A stretch of 64,000 nucleotides of DNA from Flavobacterium soyangense (GCF_015277675.1 NZ_JADHEC010000010.1:39457-103456), one strand, 5' to 3'. Counted from the first letter of the stretch, positions 9,523 to 18,435 are shown. Notes: a model not told the origin generated them from the letters alone. A program made the numbers and translations.

Positions 9523-9549
9523 ATCCCGGTCACGACCGGGATTTTTTTT
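9523..9549 (+). terminator. Rho-independent terminator after rfbA
   Basis: A 9-bp perfect stem (ATCCCGGTC / GACCGGGAT) with a minimal loop is followed by a run of eight T residues. It sits directly behind the rfbA stop codon. Confidence 0.9.
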
Positions 9550-9960
9550 ACAACTGTATAAAATACCTTTTTGAAAAGCCTATACATATTAAAAATAAAA
9601 ACTTTTGTTGAAGTCGAGTTTTATAAAAGTATAGCAATTAAGCAGATACGTATCTTTGTCGAGTTTATTTGCTTTTTATCGGTAAAGACACAATGTTTTA
9701 TGGAGAATATTACATACTAAAAGATTAATTTGTATTTTTGTTTGTTTTTAAGATAATTAGTATGAAATAAAAATTTGTGAATATGCTTTTGAAGTTTAAT
9801 TCAGTTCCCGGAATCACAACGCAAATTATTTTCAGTACCGGAGTAACATTTTATGAATTTTGAAGTACTTTGTTCAATGGCTTCAAATAATCAATTGCAT
9901 ACAGGATTTAAACGAAGAACCCATACTACTTTATATGGATAAAAAATACTCGAACTAAGG
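9550..9960. other. Non-coding gap before the FlaA1-type gene
   Basis: No convincing gene is present in these 411 bases. Two TAnnTTTG boxes of the Bacteroidetes -7 type occur on the + strand, TATCTTTG at 9651-9658 and TATTTTTG at 9733-9740, but neither has a TTTG at the usual spacing upstream. One of them may start the transcript of the next gene with a leader of 200-300 bases. Confidence 0.4.
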
Positions 9961-11910
9961 ATGAAAGACAATAATTTCGGTAGTTATTTTTCAAGTGCCA
10001 ACTTAAGATTCAATATTCATAATTTAAGCTATTTGCCCAGATGGATTATTGTATTGATTGATTTCACTATTTTAGTATTGGCATTTTTCCTCACTTATTT
10101 AATTTACAATAGGGCAGGATTGGAGTATGTTTCCACCACGCACAAAGTCATTTATATTAGTTCTTTATTTGGAATTAATATTTTTTTCTTTTGGTTATTT
10201 CGGACTTATTCCGGAATTATCCGTCATTCCTCTTATATTGATGCCGTTAAGCTTTTGTTTTCGCAAACGGCTGTTTTAGTTTTTCTTTTGTTTTTCAATT
10301 TTTTATTTGAGATGCTTTACCATGAGAAAATCTTTCTAAATTCAGGTCTTTTCATCAACATAGTGTTATCTTTTTGTGGGTTGTTTGTTTATCGTATAAT
10401 TGTAAAACAAACTTTCGAACTTTATTTTACGGGAAGAAATGACAGTAAATTAATAAAAGCGATTATTTATGGTACAGATGCCAATGCGATATCAGTTGCC
10501 AATGCGTTGAACTTTGAAACACCTTCAAGATTTAAAATTATTGGTTTTGTCGATAAAAACAATCAGAATGCTTCGAAGCGAATGTTAGATTTGCCCATCT
10601 ATGTCCTAAGAAAAAAATTACCTACATTAATGCGTTCCATTGATGCTGAGGCTGTTGTTATAGCAGACCGAAGTTTGACCAAAGAAAAGCAATTGGATAT
10701 TGTTGATCAATGTCTGGAATTTAATTACAAAGTATATACCTTACCTTCGGTATCCGATTGGGAAAATCAAAAAGAGATTTCCCAAAAAGTAAAAAACATC
10801 CAAATTGAAGACTTGCTCGAAAGGGAACCCATTGTCCTGGACAACATTTCTATTTCTAAACAGTTAATGGATAATACCGTTTTAATTACCGGGGCAGCCG
10901 GATCTATAGGCAGCGAAATCGTAAGGCAGGTTTTGAGTTTCAAGCCTAAAAAAGTAATTATATTAGATCAGGCCGAGACGCCACTGCATCATATCAGCTT
11001 AGAAGTTAGGGGTATCCAGACTGATGCCATAATTCGTACCCTTATTGTAGATATAAGAAGCCGGGCTGCTTTAGAAAAAGTTTTTAAATTATACCGCCCT
11101 CAAATGGTATATCATGCTGCAGCCTATAAGCATGTGCCTTTGATGGAAGAAAATCCGTCCCAGGCCATTTTGACGAATGTGGAAGGAACAAAAAACCTAG
11201 CCGACTTAGCTTGCGAATACGGGGTCAAGAAATTTGTGATGATCTCTACAGACAAAGCCGTAAACCCCAGCAATGTTATGGGAGCGAGCAAAAGAATCGC
11301 CGAAAAGTATGTGCAGTCTTTGCATTTAAAATGCCAAGAGCGTAACGACGGCTTGTATGCCACTAAATTTATTACCACCCGTTTCGGAAATGTATTAGGA
11401 TCCAATGGTTCCGTAGTACCTTTATTCTCCAAACAAATAGCTGAAGGAGGGCCAATTACCATTACACATCCTGACATTATTCGGTATTTTATGACCATCC
11501 CTGAAGCCTGCCAATTAGTTTTGGAAGCAGGTTCCATGGGAAACGGAGGCGAGATTTATATTTTTGATATGGGAAAACCAGTCAAGATTATCGATTTGGC
11601 CCGAAAAATGATTCGTTTGGCAGGATACGTTCCGGATCGCGACATCAAAATAAAGATTGTAGGATTGCGTCCCGGAGAAAAACTATATGAAGAACTGCTC
11701 AATGACACTTCTAAAACCCTACCTACCTATCACGAAAAAATTATGATTGCACAGGAAATTCAGGAAGGATTTGAAGATTTGCATATCGAAATCGTAGATC
11801 TCATCGGTATTGCCAGTTTCTTTGATAATGATGATATCGTGGCCAAGATGAAAAAAATTGTTCCTGAGTTTATCAGTATGAATTCTACCTTCGCCGTATT
11901 GGATAAATAA
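9961..11910 (+). CDS. FlaA1/CapD-type nucleoside-diphosphate-sugar 4,6-dehydratase, membrane-anchored
   Basis: The 649-residue protein has about four N-terminal membrane segments (residues about 25-145), a first Rossmann-like CoA-binding-type domain, and a catalytic SDR domain with LITGAAGSIGSE at about 307-318 and ISTDKAVNPSNVMGASK near 428. This is the long WbpM/CapD layout; such enzymes convert UDP-GlcNAc to a 4-keto-6-deoxy sugar. Its product could feed the aminotransferase at 5803. It is transcribed towards the convergent cpsB-like gene and shares a bidirectional terminator with it. Confidence 0.9.
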   Translation: MKDNNFGSYFSSANLRFNIHNLSYLPRWIIVLIDFTILVLAFFLTYLIYNRAGLEYVSTTHKVIYISSLFGINIFFFWLFRTYSGIIRHSSYIDAVKLLFSQTAVLVFLLFFNFLFEMLYHEKIFLNSGLFINIVLSFCGLFVYRIIVKQTFELYFTGRNDSKLIKAIIYGTDANAISVANALNFETPSRFKIIGFVDKNNQNASKRMLDLPIYVLRKKLPTLMRSIDAEAVVIADRSLTKEKQLDIVDQCLEFNYKVYTLPSVSDWENQKEISQKVKNIQIEDLLEREPIVLDNISISKQLMDNTVLITGAAGSIGSEIVRQVLSFKPKKVIILDQAETPLHHISLEVRGIQTDAIIRTLIVDIRSRAALEKVFKLYRPQMVYHAAAYKHVPLMEENPSQAILTNVEGTKNLADLACEYGVKKFVMISTDKAVNPSNVMGASKRIAEKYVQSLHLKCQERNDGLYATKFITTRFGNVLGSNGSVVPLFSKQIAEGGPITITHPDIIRYFMTIPEACQLVLEAGSMGNGGEIYIFDMGKPVKIIDLARKMIRLAGYVPDRDIKIKIVGLRPGEKLYEELLNDTSKTLPTYHEKIMIAQEIQEGFEDLHIEIVDLIGIASFFDNDDIVAKMKKIVPEFISMNSTFAVLDK

Positions 11911-11932
11911 GCAACCCCACTATCTCAGCAAT

Positions 11933-11976
11933 AAAAAAGTTTACAAAAGTAATTAAAGTGTTTTGTGAACTTTTTT
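11933..11976. terminator. Bidirectional terminator between convergent genes
   Basis: AAAAAAGTTTACAAAA (11933-11948) pairs with TTTTGTGAACTTTTTT (11961-11976) with one mismatch and a 12-base loop. A-runs and T-runs on both sides suit termination in both directions, between the dehydratase gene (+) and the phosphatase gene (-). Confidence 0.85.
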
Positions 11977-11990
11977 AGTTATAGCCAAAT

Positions 11991-12731
11991 CTACTCGAGT
12001 CTAAAAAACTGATTGTTTGCCATAGCCTCCGTTAAGGGTAGCAGGTCTTTTAGTTTTACTTTTCGGTCAAAGGCTGCAATGTGGTTGTCATGATGCACAT
12101 CGGATCCCACAAAACTATACATGCCTTTCTGGAGTAATTTTTCGGCAATTTTAGTCACCGTTAGTCCGTAATAGCCCACTGCGGATAACAAATTTAACTG
12201 AAACAGGCAGCCTGATCGTTTTAGTTTGTTGTATTCTTCCAAATTTTGGTGATAAAACAAATAGCGTTCCGGGTGTGCCAAAACTGGAATGTAGCCTGCA
12301 ACCTGTAGATCAAATAATATGCTATACAATTGGATAGGCGGATTGATATAAGACATTTCGACCAGCACATAATTTTTTTTGAGAGTCAAGAGATTTCCGG
12401 ATCGAAGAAGACTCACAAAGGAATCATCCATCATATATTCTGCGGCTGCCCGAAAGGGAAGGGTAATTTGGTGTGTGCTTAATTCCTTTAGGACACCTGC
12501 TTCTTTTTCGGTAATAATCTCGGGGGTATTATCCCAAAAATGTTCTATAATGTGGGGTGTGGTAATGAATTGTGAAGTTCCAAAACTTTGAAGTGCCCTT
12601 GTGAGTCGCAACGTATCCTCAAATTTTTGGGCACCATCGTCTATTCCCGGTAAAAGATGGGAATGGATGTCGATATAATTATCCGGAATTAAATCTTTGA
12701 GAACAGGTTTTGATTTTAATAGTGACAGCAT
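11991..12731 (-). CDS. CpsB/CapC-type PHP-domain protein-tyrosine phosphatase
   Basis: The 246-residue protein has the PHP metal-site motifs IDIHSHLLPGIDDGA (residues 20-34), a TTPH motif, VLAHPERY and FVGSDVHHD. These match CpsB/YwqE phosphatases, which dephosphorylate the tyrosine autokinase that controls polysaccharide chain length and export. The kinase (Wzc-type) is not in the window. It is the only gene of the sugar locus on the - strand, so it is transcribed independently. Confidence 0.85.
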   Translation of the reverse strand: MLSLLKSKPVLKDLIPDNYIDIHSHLLPGIDDGAQKFEDTLRLTRALQSFGTSQFITTPHIIEHFWDNTPEIITEKEAGVLKELSTHQITLPFRAAAEYMMDDSFVSLLRSGNLLTLKKNYVLVEMSYINPPIQLYSILFDLQVAGYIPVLAHPERYLFYHQNLEEYNKLKRSGCLFQLNLLSAVGYYGLTVTKIAEKLLQKGMYSFVGSDVHHDNHIAAFDRKVKLKDLLPLTEAMANNQFFRLE

Positions 12732-12752
12732 GTTGCAAAGGTAGTTAATTTG

Positions 12753-12903
12753 TAATTAGAGATTAATAGGGTTAATTGTTTAATTAGTTAACCCATAACC
12801 TTATATTTTCTTTAATGACTTATATGGTAAAAAAAGATTAAACCATATAAGGGATTTGAGTTCATATGAGAAACACACCCTCAACCTTGTGTTGTAAAGA
12901 TTG
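12753..12903. repeat. Degenerate TTAA-rich repeat (first copy)
   Basis: The stretch combines GTTTAATTAGTTAACCCATAA with a block around ATGGTAAAAAAAGATTAAACC. A closely similar block recurs at 16867-16950 after the AAA ATPase gene, which shows that this is a dispersed repeat and not gene sequence. Confidence 0.55.
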
Positions 12904-13040
12904 ACACACCCCCTACCCCTCTCAAGAGGGGAGTTAGGAGTGCAACTAATTAAGTTAGGGTAGATAAAATTATTTAGATTAATCCAAAAATTATTATCAG
13001 CAGGGTTCAGTTCCCCTCTTGAGAGGGGCTAGGGGTGTGT
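12904..13040. repeat. Palindromic element, complete copy (137 bp)
   Basis: The copy has inverted ends: ACACACCCCCTACCCCTCTC at the left and the complement of ACACACCCCTAGCCCCTCTC at the right. Each end carries the core CCCCTCT-nn-AGAGGGG. About 60 A+T-rich bases lie between them. It looks like a miniature element with roughly 30-bp terminal inverted repeats. It ends 115 bases before the DUF559 gene. Confidence 0.85.
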
Positions 13041-13155
13041 TCTTGGATTACTTCAATAACAAGGTTTTAACAACGATTAAAGCAGGCGGTATTTTATTTA
13101 ATAAAACAAGTTAAAATAGTTACTTTTAATTCCTCAATAAGGCAAAACAAGCTAT

Positions 13156-13554
13156 ATGGCTAAAAGAAAAATAATCCCTTACAATCCACGACTAAAAGAG
13201 TTTGCGCGCCAACTTCGGAATGATTCCACTAGAACCGAGATTTTTATTTGGTTAAAGTTGAAAGGCAAACAAATGTATGGGTATGATTTTCATCGTCAAA
13301 AACCGATTGATCTGTATATATTAGATTTCTTTTGTCAGGAATTGATGCTAGGTATAGAAGTGGATGGATATTCTCATGAATTTCTGGAAGTTTATAATAG
13401 AGATGAGGTTAATGAAAAGAGAATGAATGAATTGGAAATTACTATTTTGCGATTTAGTGATGAACAAGTTTTAAAAGATATGGAGAATGTAATTAGGGCG
13501 ATTGAGTTTTTTATTTTTGAATATGAGAAACACACCCCCGATCTCCCGTTCTAA
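13156..13554 (+). CDS. DUF559 (Vsr/PD-(D/E)xK-like) endonuclease-domain protein
   Basis: The 132 residues carry the DUF559 pattern: NPRLKEFARQLRNDSTRTE, KGKQMYGYDFHRQKPI, then YILDFFC (Asp57) and GIEVDGYSH (Glu68, Asp70), the likely metal-binding residues of a restriction-endonuclease-like fold. The family is related to very-short-patch-repair nucleases; its role is not established. The last residues (HTPDLPF) and the stop are encoded by the left end of a palindromic element, and another copy of that element lies upstream. A close paralogue is at 42835 in the same setting. Confidence 0.85.
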   Translation: MAKRKIIPYNPRLKEFARQLRNDSTRTEIFIWLKLKGKQMYGYDFHRQKPIDLYILDFFCQELMLGIEVDGYSHEFLEVYNRDEVNEKRMNELEITILRFSDEQVLKDMENVIRAIEFFIFEYEKHTPDLPF

Positions 13555-14360
13555 AAACGGGATAAGCTCCCTCAAGAGGGGAGTTAGGAGTGCAAATAAA
13601 TACATTTTTATAAGTGAAATCATTTAGTTTAATTCTTAAGGCTACTATTAGCAGTTTTCTGTTCCCCTCTTGAAATCGAAGATTCAACGACTCCAAAACA
13701 AATATAAACTAGAATTATAGAACTTGTCCCTTTGTAAAGATTTACACACCCCCAGCCTCCCGTTCTAAAAACGGGACAAGCTCTCTCAAGAGGGGAGTTA
13801 GGAGTGCTAGTGATTACGTTAGTGTAAATAAAAATATTCCGTTTAATCCTAAAGGTAACTATTAGCAGGGTTATATTCCCCTCTTGAGAGGGGCTAGGGG
13901 TGTGTTATTTAGTTTAATAGTAAAAGTTATTAAAAGCAGTTTTCCGTTCCTCTCTTGAAATCGAAGATTCAACGACTCCAAAACAAATATAAACTAGAGT
14001 TATAGAACTTGTCCCTTTGTAAAGATTTACACACCCCCAGCCCCTCTCAAGAGGGGAGTTAGGAGTGCAAATAAATACGTTTCCATAATTGAAATTATTT
14101 AGTTTAATCCTAAAGATAACTATTAGCGAGATGCTGTTCCCCTCTCAATAGGGGAGTTAGGAGTGCTAGTGATTACGTTAGTGTAAATAAAAATATTCCG
14201 TTTAATCCTAAAGGTAACTATTAGCAGTTTTTTGTTCCCCTCTTGAGAGGGGCTAGGGGTGTGTTGTTTGTCTTATTTAATTCTTAATAGTACTTTTAAC
14301 AGAGTCAAATTCCTCTCTTGAGGGAGTTTGTCCCGTTTTTAGAACGAGAGGCTCTGTATA
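13530..14360. repeat. Cluster of at least five palindromic-element copies
   Basis: Element ends follow one another from inside the DUF559 gene to 14360: a long-form left end at 13530 with an inserted CCCGTTCTAAAAACGGGA hairpin, a copy at 13744-13905, a right-end fragment from 13941, a double copy at 14029-14264, and a degenerate end at 14308-14360. Interiors share the TTTAATCCTAAAGGTAACTA motif. The long-form right ends share GATTCAACGACTCCAAAAC. No gene is visible in the interval. Confidence 0.85.
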
Positions 14361-14460
14361 TGTCCGGAATTTTAAAAACCACTTTTTTTGATTTTCATTC
14401 CTCATTTATAATCATCCAAAAATCAAAATTTTTATCCCGCAGTTCTAATCGATAAATTAT

Positions 14461-14468
14461 TATATTTG
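14461..14468 (+). promoter_or_regulatory. Candidate -7 promoter box upstream of wzm
   Basis: TATATTTG matches the Bacteroidetes TAnnTTTG consensus and lies 82 bases before the wzm start. No matching TTTG is seen at 17-23 bases upstream, so this rests on one half of the promoter only. Confidence 0.35.
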
Positions 14469-14550
14469 CGCTGAAGCATATAGTGTCCCTATAATTTTAT
14501 AAAAAAATGTTTCACCGCTTTGCTCAAAAGAGTGCATATAGCCGATACCA

Positions 14551-15420
14551 ATGAACAAAATAGAAAATATAGAAAATGACTGGCTGTTTGAGATAACACC
14601 CAAAAATAAATTCTTTTCGCTGAACCTCAAAGAAGTCTGGCAATACCGAGATTTGTTGTTGCTGTTTGTAAAAAGAGACGTGGTTACCGTATACAAACAA
14701 ACCATTTTGGGGCCTTTATGGTACCTGATTCAGCCCTTGTTTACTTCGATTACGTTTACTATTATTTTCAATACCGTGGCGGGAATAGATACCGGAACCG
14801 TACCTCCCTTTTTGTTTAATTTGGCCGGAATCACGGTATGGAATTATTTTACGGCCTGTCTTAATGATACCTCGGACACCTTCAAGAAAAATGCGGCCAT
14901 ATTTGGCAAAGTCTATTTTCCTCGGATCATCATGCCACTTTCGGTGGTGATTTCCAACTTGTTGAAATTTGGAATTCAATTTATGATTTTCGTGGCTTTT
15001 TATATCTTTTATTATTTGCAGGGAGCAGCCATTTCCATCAACGAATCCTTATTGTTTTTTCCTTTACTGGTAGCCCTGATGGGGATTTTAGGACTCGGAC
15101 TGGGAATGATTATTTCCTCCCTGGTGACGAAGTATCGGGATTTCACTTATCTCATTGGCTTCGGAGTGCAATTGCTAATGTACCTCTCGGCGGTAATGTA
15201 TCCTATGGCATTAATCAAAGAAAAATTACCTGCTTACGGATGGCTGGTGCAATACAATCCACTGGCGTATATTATAGAGACCACCCGGTATATGTTGTTG
15301 GGCATAGGACACATATCCTTTTTGGGATTGGGCTATACTTTTGCCGTGACTGCCATTGTGTTTTTGGTTGGCGTGTTGATTTTTAATAAGACCGAGAAGA
15401 GTTTTATCGACACAGTTTAG
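14551..15420 (+). CDS. wzm: ABC transporter permease for polysaccharide export
   Basis: The 289-residue protein starts with a cytoplasmic segment, then YRDLLLLFVKRDVVTVYKQT and GPLWYLIQPL, typical of ABC-2 polysaccharide permeases, followed by about six membrane segments. With the ATPase at 19135 it should form the Wzm/Wzt exporter that moves finished lipid-linked glycan across the inner membrane. In related loci the two genes are adjacent; here 3.7 kb separates them. The last 48 coding bases are repeated at 16964-17014. Confidence 0.9.
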   Translation: MNKIENIENDWLFEITPKNKFFSLNLKEVWQYRDLLLLFVKRDVVTVYKQTILGPLWYLIQPLFTSITFTIIFNTVAGIDTGTVPPFLFNLAGITVWNYFTACLNDTSDTFKKNAAIFGKVYFPRIIMPLSVVISNLLKFGIQFMIFVAFYIFYYLQGAAISINESLLFFPLLVALMGILGLGLGMIISSLVTKYRDFTYLIGFGVQLLMYLSAVMYPMALIKEKLPAYGWLVQYNPLAYIIETTRYMLLGIGHISFLGLGYTFAVTAIVFLVGVLIFNKTEKSFIDTV

Positions 15421-15423
15421 GTT
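15373..15423 (+). repeat. 51-bp direct repeat, copy 1 (wzm 3' end)
   Basis: These bases, ending 3 bases past the wzm stop, recur at 16964-17014 with one difference (CGACAC against CGATAC). The repeat brackets the AAA ATPase gene. Confidence 0.9.
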
Positions 15424-15497
15424 TGCTTCGCCTGTTCGAGCGGAGCTCTCGGGTTGGGTTTTCTGCTACCTGCAATCTGTAACCTGCAATCTGCAAG
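15421..15497. repeat. TTGCTTCGCC-GTTCG block plus heptamer remnants
   Basis: GTTTGCTTCGCCTGTTCGAG is followed by CTACCTGCAATCTGTAACCT, short remnants of the 7-bp repeat in reverse orientation. Related GCTTCGC-GTTCG blocks occur at 17038-17068 and at 59491-59520, the latter again beside heptamers. Confidence 0.65.
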
Positions 15498-15545
15498 TGC
15501 TAAACAAACTACTATTTAATCAATCCAAAAAAAAAGCAATAAATG

Positions 15546-15592
15546 TCAATGTATTGATGTAAAATAATAACAAAAACATCAGTGTGTTGATA
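15546..15592. promoter_or_regulatory. Paired TGATGT/ACATCA boxes upstream of the AAA ATPase gene
   Basis: TCAATGTATTGATGT (15546-15560) and ACATCAGTGTGTTGATA (15576-15592) are related inverted sequences ending 30 bases before the ATPase start codon. They could be an operator or a hairpin; the role is inferred only from position. Confidence 0.35.
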
Positions 15593-15622
15593 TTTTTTAT
15601 TATTTTAGCCAAAAAGTAAAAG

Positions 15623-16813
15623 ATGCAAAGATTATACAGTCAATTTTACGAAAAATACGCAGTTGTGCAAACGCAACAAGTGAGGGACTTTATGCATACT
15701 ATTGATTGGGACAATCGATTTATAGGTATAAAAGGGAGTAGAGGTATAGGAAAAACAACGCTTCTGCTGCAGTATATTCGGCTAAATTTTAAACCAGACA
15801 AAAGTGTTTTGTATGTAAGTTTAGACCATTTATATTTTCTTGAAAACACCTTATACGATTTAGTAAGTGATTTTTATAAAAAAGGAGGCTTGTTTATAGC
15901 TATCGATGAAGTTCATAAATATCCAAACTGGGCAATTGAAATAAAAAATATGTATGACGATATGCCCCATTTAAGATTAGTTTTCACGGGTTCCTCTTTA
16001 CTTCATATACAGCAGGCAAAAGCAGATTTAAGCAGGCGCGTGGTGGTTTATTCTATGCCGGGTTTGTCTTTTAGGGAGTTTCTTCAATTTGAAACAAAGA
16101 TAAATTTGGATACTTATACACTAAAAGATATAGTAGCCAATCATATAGCCATCAGTATTGCTATTACCCAAAAAATAAAACCTTTACATTACTTTGATGA
16201 GTACTTGAATTATGGCTATTATCCTTTTTATATCGAAAATAAAAAAGCATTTCATCAAAAATTAAGCGAGATTTTACTAACAGTTTTAGAAGTCGACATA
16301 CCGCAATATGCTTCCATTCAGGTTTCTAATATTGTAATGCTAAAAAAATTATTGGCAGTCATTAGCAATTCAGTGCCTTTCAAACCTAATATGAACAGCA
16401 TAAGCGAACGCACGGGAATAAGTCTCAATACCATGAAAAACTATTTAAATCTTTTGAATGACGCACAACTTTTACAGCTTTTGTATGTAGAAGACAAAGG
16501 AATTAATAGTTTAGGCAAACCAGAAAAAATTTATTTGAATAACCCTAATTTAATGTTTAATTTGGTCAAAGAAGTCGATAAAGGAAACCTAAGAGAAACC
16601 TTCTTTTTTAACCAACTCAACTATAAGAACACTGTTTTTGCTTCACAAAGTGCCGATTTTAAAGTTGCTGGTGTATATGAATTTGAATTGGGAGGTAGAA
16701 ATAAAAAGCAAAAGCAAATTAAAGATAGTAAGAATGCATTTATTGTAAAAGATCATATCGAGATAGGAACTGATATAAATATTCCCTTGTGGTTGTTTGG
16801 TTTTTTGTATTAA
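15623..16813 (+). CDS. AAA family ATPase with DUF4143-type C-terminus
   Basis: The 396-residue protein has Walker A GSRGIGKTT (38-46), Walker B LFIAIDE (90-96), a sensor-like LVFTGSSLLHI, a winged-helix-like ERTGISLNTMKNYLNLL, and a C-terminal YEFELGGRNKK patch resembling a degenerate nuclease fold. This is the ATPase/DUF4143 family common in Bacteroidetes, of unproven function. It is not a sugar gene and interrupts wzm-wzt. It lies between two copies of the wzm 3' end, so it probably arrived by insertion with duplication. Confidence 0.85.
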   Translation: MQRLYSQFYEKYAVVQTQQVRDFMHTIDWDNRFIGIKGSRGIGKTTLLLQYIRLNFKPDKSVLYVSLDHLYFLENTLYDLVSDFYKKGGLFIAIDEVHKYPNWAIEIKNMYDDMPHLRLVFTGSSLLHIQQAKADLSRRVVVYSMPGLSFREFLQFETKINLDTYTLKDIVANHIAISIAITQKIKPLHYFDEYLNYGYYPFYIENKKAFHQKLSEILLTVLEVDIPQYASIQVSNIVMLKKLLAVISNSVPFKPNMNSISERTGISLNTMKNYLNLLNDAQLLQLLYVEDKGINSLGKPEKIYLNNPNLMFNLVKEVDKGNLRETFFFNQLNYKNTVFASQSADFKVAGVYEFELGGRNKKQKQIKDSKNAFIVKDHIEIGTDINIPLWLFGFLY

Positions 16814-16963
16814 TTTGCCTTAAGGGTTAACAAACCACGAATGGTTGGGTTTCACTGTTTAACACATAACCTACCACTTTATGGTAAAAAAAAATTAAAC
16901 CACATAAGGCATGTATGATTCATATAAGAAAAAAAACTTTGTGCCTTATTGTTTTTTGTTGGA
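16814..16963. repeat. Degenerate TTAA/CATAAGG repeat (second copy)
   Basis: The block around TTTATGGTAAAAAAAAATTA and CCACATAAGGC matches the one at 12780-12870. It fills the space between the ATPase stop and the copied wzm end. No gene is present. Confidence 0.55.
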
Positions 16964-17014
16964 GTGTTGATTTTTAATAAGACCGAGAAGAGTTTTATCG
17001 ATACAGTTTAGGTT
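16964..17014 (+). repeat. 51-bp direct repeat, copy 2 (orphan wzm 3' end)
   Basis: This is a copy of the last 48 bases of wzm plus its 3' flank, without the rest of the gene. It retains the stop codon and differs from copy 1 by one base. A diverged copy of the next 30 bases (TTGCTTCGCTTGTTCGAG) resumes at about 17037. Confidence 0.9.
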
Positions 17015-17170
17015 GGTTTGTCTGTTGTTGGTTATCAGTTATCGGTTTGCTTCGCTTGTTCGAGCAGAGCTCAAGGTTTGAGTTAACGGTTTAATCGTTA
17101 TCCGTTGTTCGTTATGGGTTAACTGGTTAATCGTTTAACTGATAAAAAATATCAATATCAATTTCAATGG
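17015..17170. repeat. GTTTAATCG/GTTTAACTG low-complexity repeats
   Basis: Repeated TTAATCGTT and TTAACTG words fill the stretch upstream of the Fic gene. They resume directly at the Fic stop codon (18433) and again at 18670-18720, so they flank that gene. Confidence 0.6.
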
Positions 17171-17251
17171 TAATATCAATTTCTGTGCCTACAACCCACA
17201 ACTCATAATCCCTCTATTTTTTATCTTCATGTGGTGATTAAACTTTATTTT

Positions 17252-17342
17252 TACCGCAAAAATGCGGTTATAAATTGAAATAATCACCGCATAGTTTTTT
17301 ATTTACGGTAAATAATGGTTATATTTACCGCAAAAATGCGGC
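17252..17342. promoter_or_regulatory. Two TACCGCAAAAATGCGG operator-like boxes before the Fic gene
   Basis: The same 16-bp inverted sequence TACCGCAAAAATGCGG occurs at 17252-17267 and 17326-17341, with a half-site CACCGCAT at 17286-17293 between them. The second ends 5 bases before the Fic start codon. Paired palindromes overlapping a start suggest a repressor site, perhaps for the winged-helix end of the Fic protein. Confidence 0.6.
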
Positions 17343-17346
17343 GTAT

Positions 17347-18435
17347 ATGTATATTCATCAAAAAAAGAATTGGCCAAAATTCACTTGGGATGCGGACCTG
17401 ATTACTCCTTTACTTGGAGAAGTCAGACATCGTCAGGGCAAAATTCTTGGAGTGATGCAAGGACTTGGTTTTCGTTTGCAAGAAGAAACTGTGCTGAATA
17501 CATTGACTTTGGATGTGGTTAAGTCGAGTGAAATTGAGGGAGAACAATTGAATCCCGAACAGGTACGTTCCTCTATTGCAAGACGTTTGGGAATTGAAAT
17601 TGCTGGTGCTGTTCCTGCAGAACGCAAGGTTGAAGGTGTTGTAGAAATGCTTTTAGACGCTACACAACAATATGATGCACCTTTAAGTGAGGAACGTTTG
17701 TTTGGATGGCATGCTTCCCTTTTTCCAACAGGGCATAGTGGAATGCATAAAATAAAGACCGCTGCTTGGCGAGGCGATGCCATACAGGTAACTTCAGGTC
17801 CAATGGGTAAAGAAAGGATTCATTTTGAAGCCCCAAGCGCAGATCAGGTGCCCATAGCAATGATTGTTTTTTTAAAGTGGTTCAATGCCAATCAAGATAT
17901 AGATCCAGTATTAAAAGCCGCTTTTGCTCATTTGTGGTTTGTTACGATACATCCCTTTGAAGACGGAAATGGACGTATAACACGAGCTATAACCGATATG
18001 CAATTGGCCCGGGCCGACCAAAGCAAACAACGCTTTTATTCGATGTCGACTCAGATTCAAGCAGAGCGCAGCACCTATTACGACATATTGGAAACTACCC
18101 AAAAAGGGGATTTGGATACCACAGATTGGTTGAAATGGTTTTTGGATTGCTTGTTGCATTCGATGAGACAGACCGATGAAACTATTGCAGCCATTTTAAA
18201 GCGTGCCCAATTTTGGGAAACGCATCGTACTACTGATTTTAACCCGCGTCAACAAAAAATACTGCAGCTACTTTTGGAGGATTTTTTTGGCAAGCTTACC
18301 GTTTCTAAATATGCCAAAATTACTAAAGTCTCAACGGATACTGCTCTAAGGGATATTCAAGATTTGATGGCTAAAGGTATCTTGGAAAAAGAAGGAAGTG
18401 GTAGAGGGATTTCTTATCATTTGCTTATTGTTTAA
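17347..18435 (+). CDS. Fic family protein (DUF4172-type N-terminus, winged-helix C-terminus)
   Basis: The 362-residue protein has the complete Fic catalytic motif HPFEDGNGR (202-210) and an upstream SSEIEGE with Ser60, Glu64 and Gly65 matching the inhibitory (S/T)xxxE(G/N) helix, so it is an intramolecularly inhibited (class II) enzyme. Fic proteins usually AMPylate target proteins. The last 70 residues (KLTVSKYAKITKVSTDTALR onwards) look like a winged helix. The stop codon lies in a TTAATCG repeat. It is an accessory insertion between wzm and wzt. Confidence 0.88.
   Translation: MYIHQKKNWPKFTWDADLITPLLGEVRHRQGKILGVMQGLGFRLQEETVLNTLTLDVVKSSEIEGEQLNPEQVRSSIARRLGIEIAGAVPAERKVEGVVEMLLDATQQYDAPLSEERLFGWHASLFPTGHSGMHKIKTAAWRGDAIQVTSGPMGKERIHFEAPSADQVPIAMIVFLKWFNANQDIDPVLKAAFAHLWFVTIHPFEDGNGRITRAITDMQLARADQSKQRFYSMSTQIQAERSTYYDILETTQKGDLDTTDWLKWFLDCLLHSMRQTDETIAAILKRAQFWETHRTTDFNPRQQKILQLLLEDFFGKLTVSKYAKITKVSTDTALRDIQDLMAKGILEKEGSGRGISYHLLIV

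Noticed and set aside
9643..9740. Promoter of the FlaA1-type gene
   Set aside because: Only -7-like boxes are present, without a TTTG at suitable spacing, so it is mentioned in the gap entry but not called as a promoter.
15623..18435. Toxin-antitoxin module formed by the ATPase and Fic genes
   Set aside because: The two genes are separated by repeats and the copied wzm end, and no antitoxin gene is adjacent; the Fic protein has its own inhibitory helix instead.
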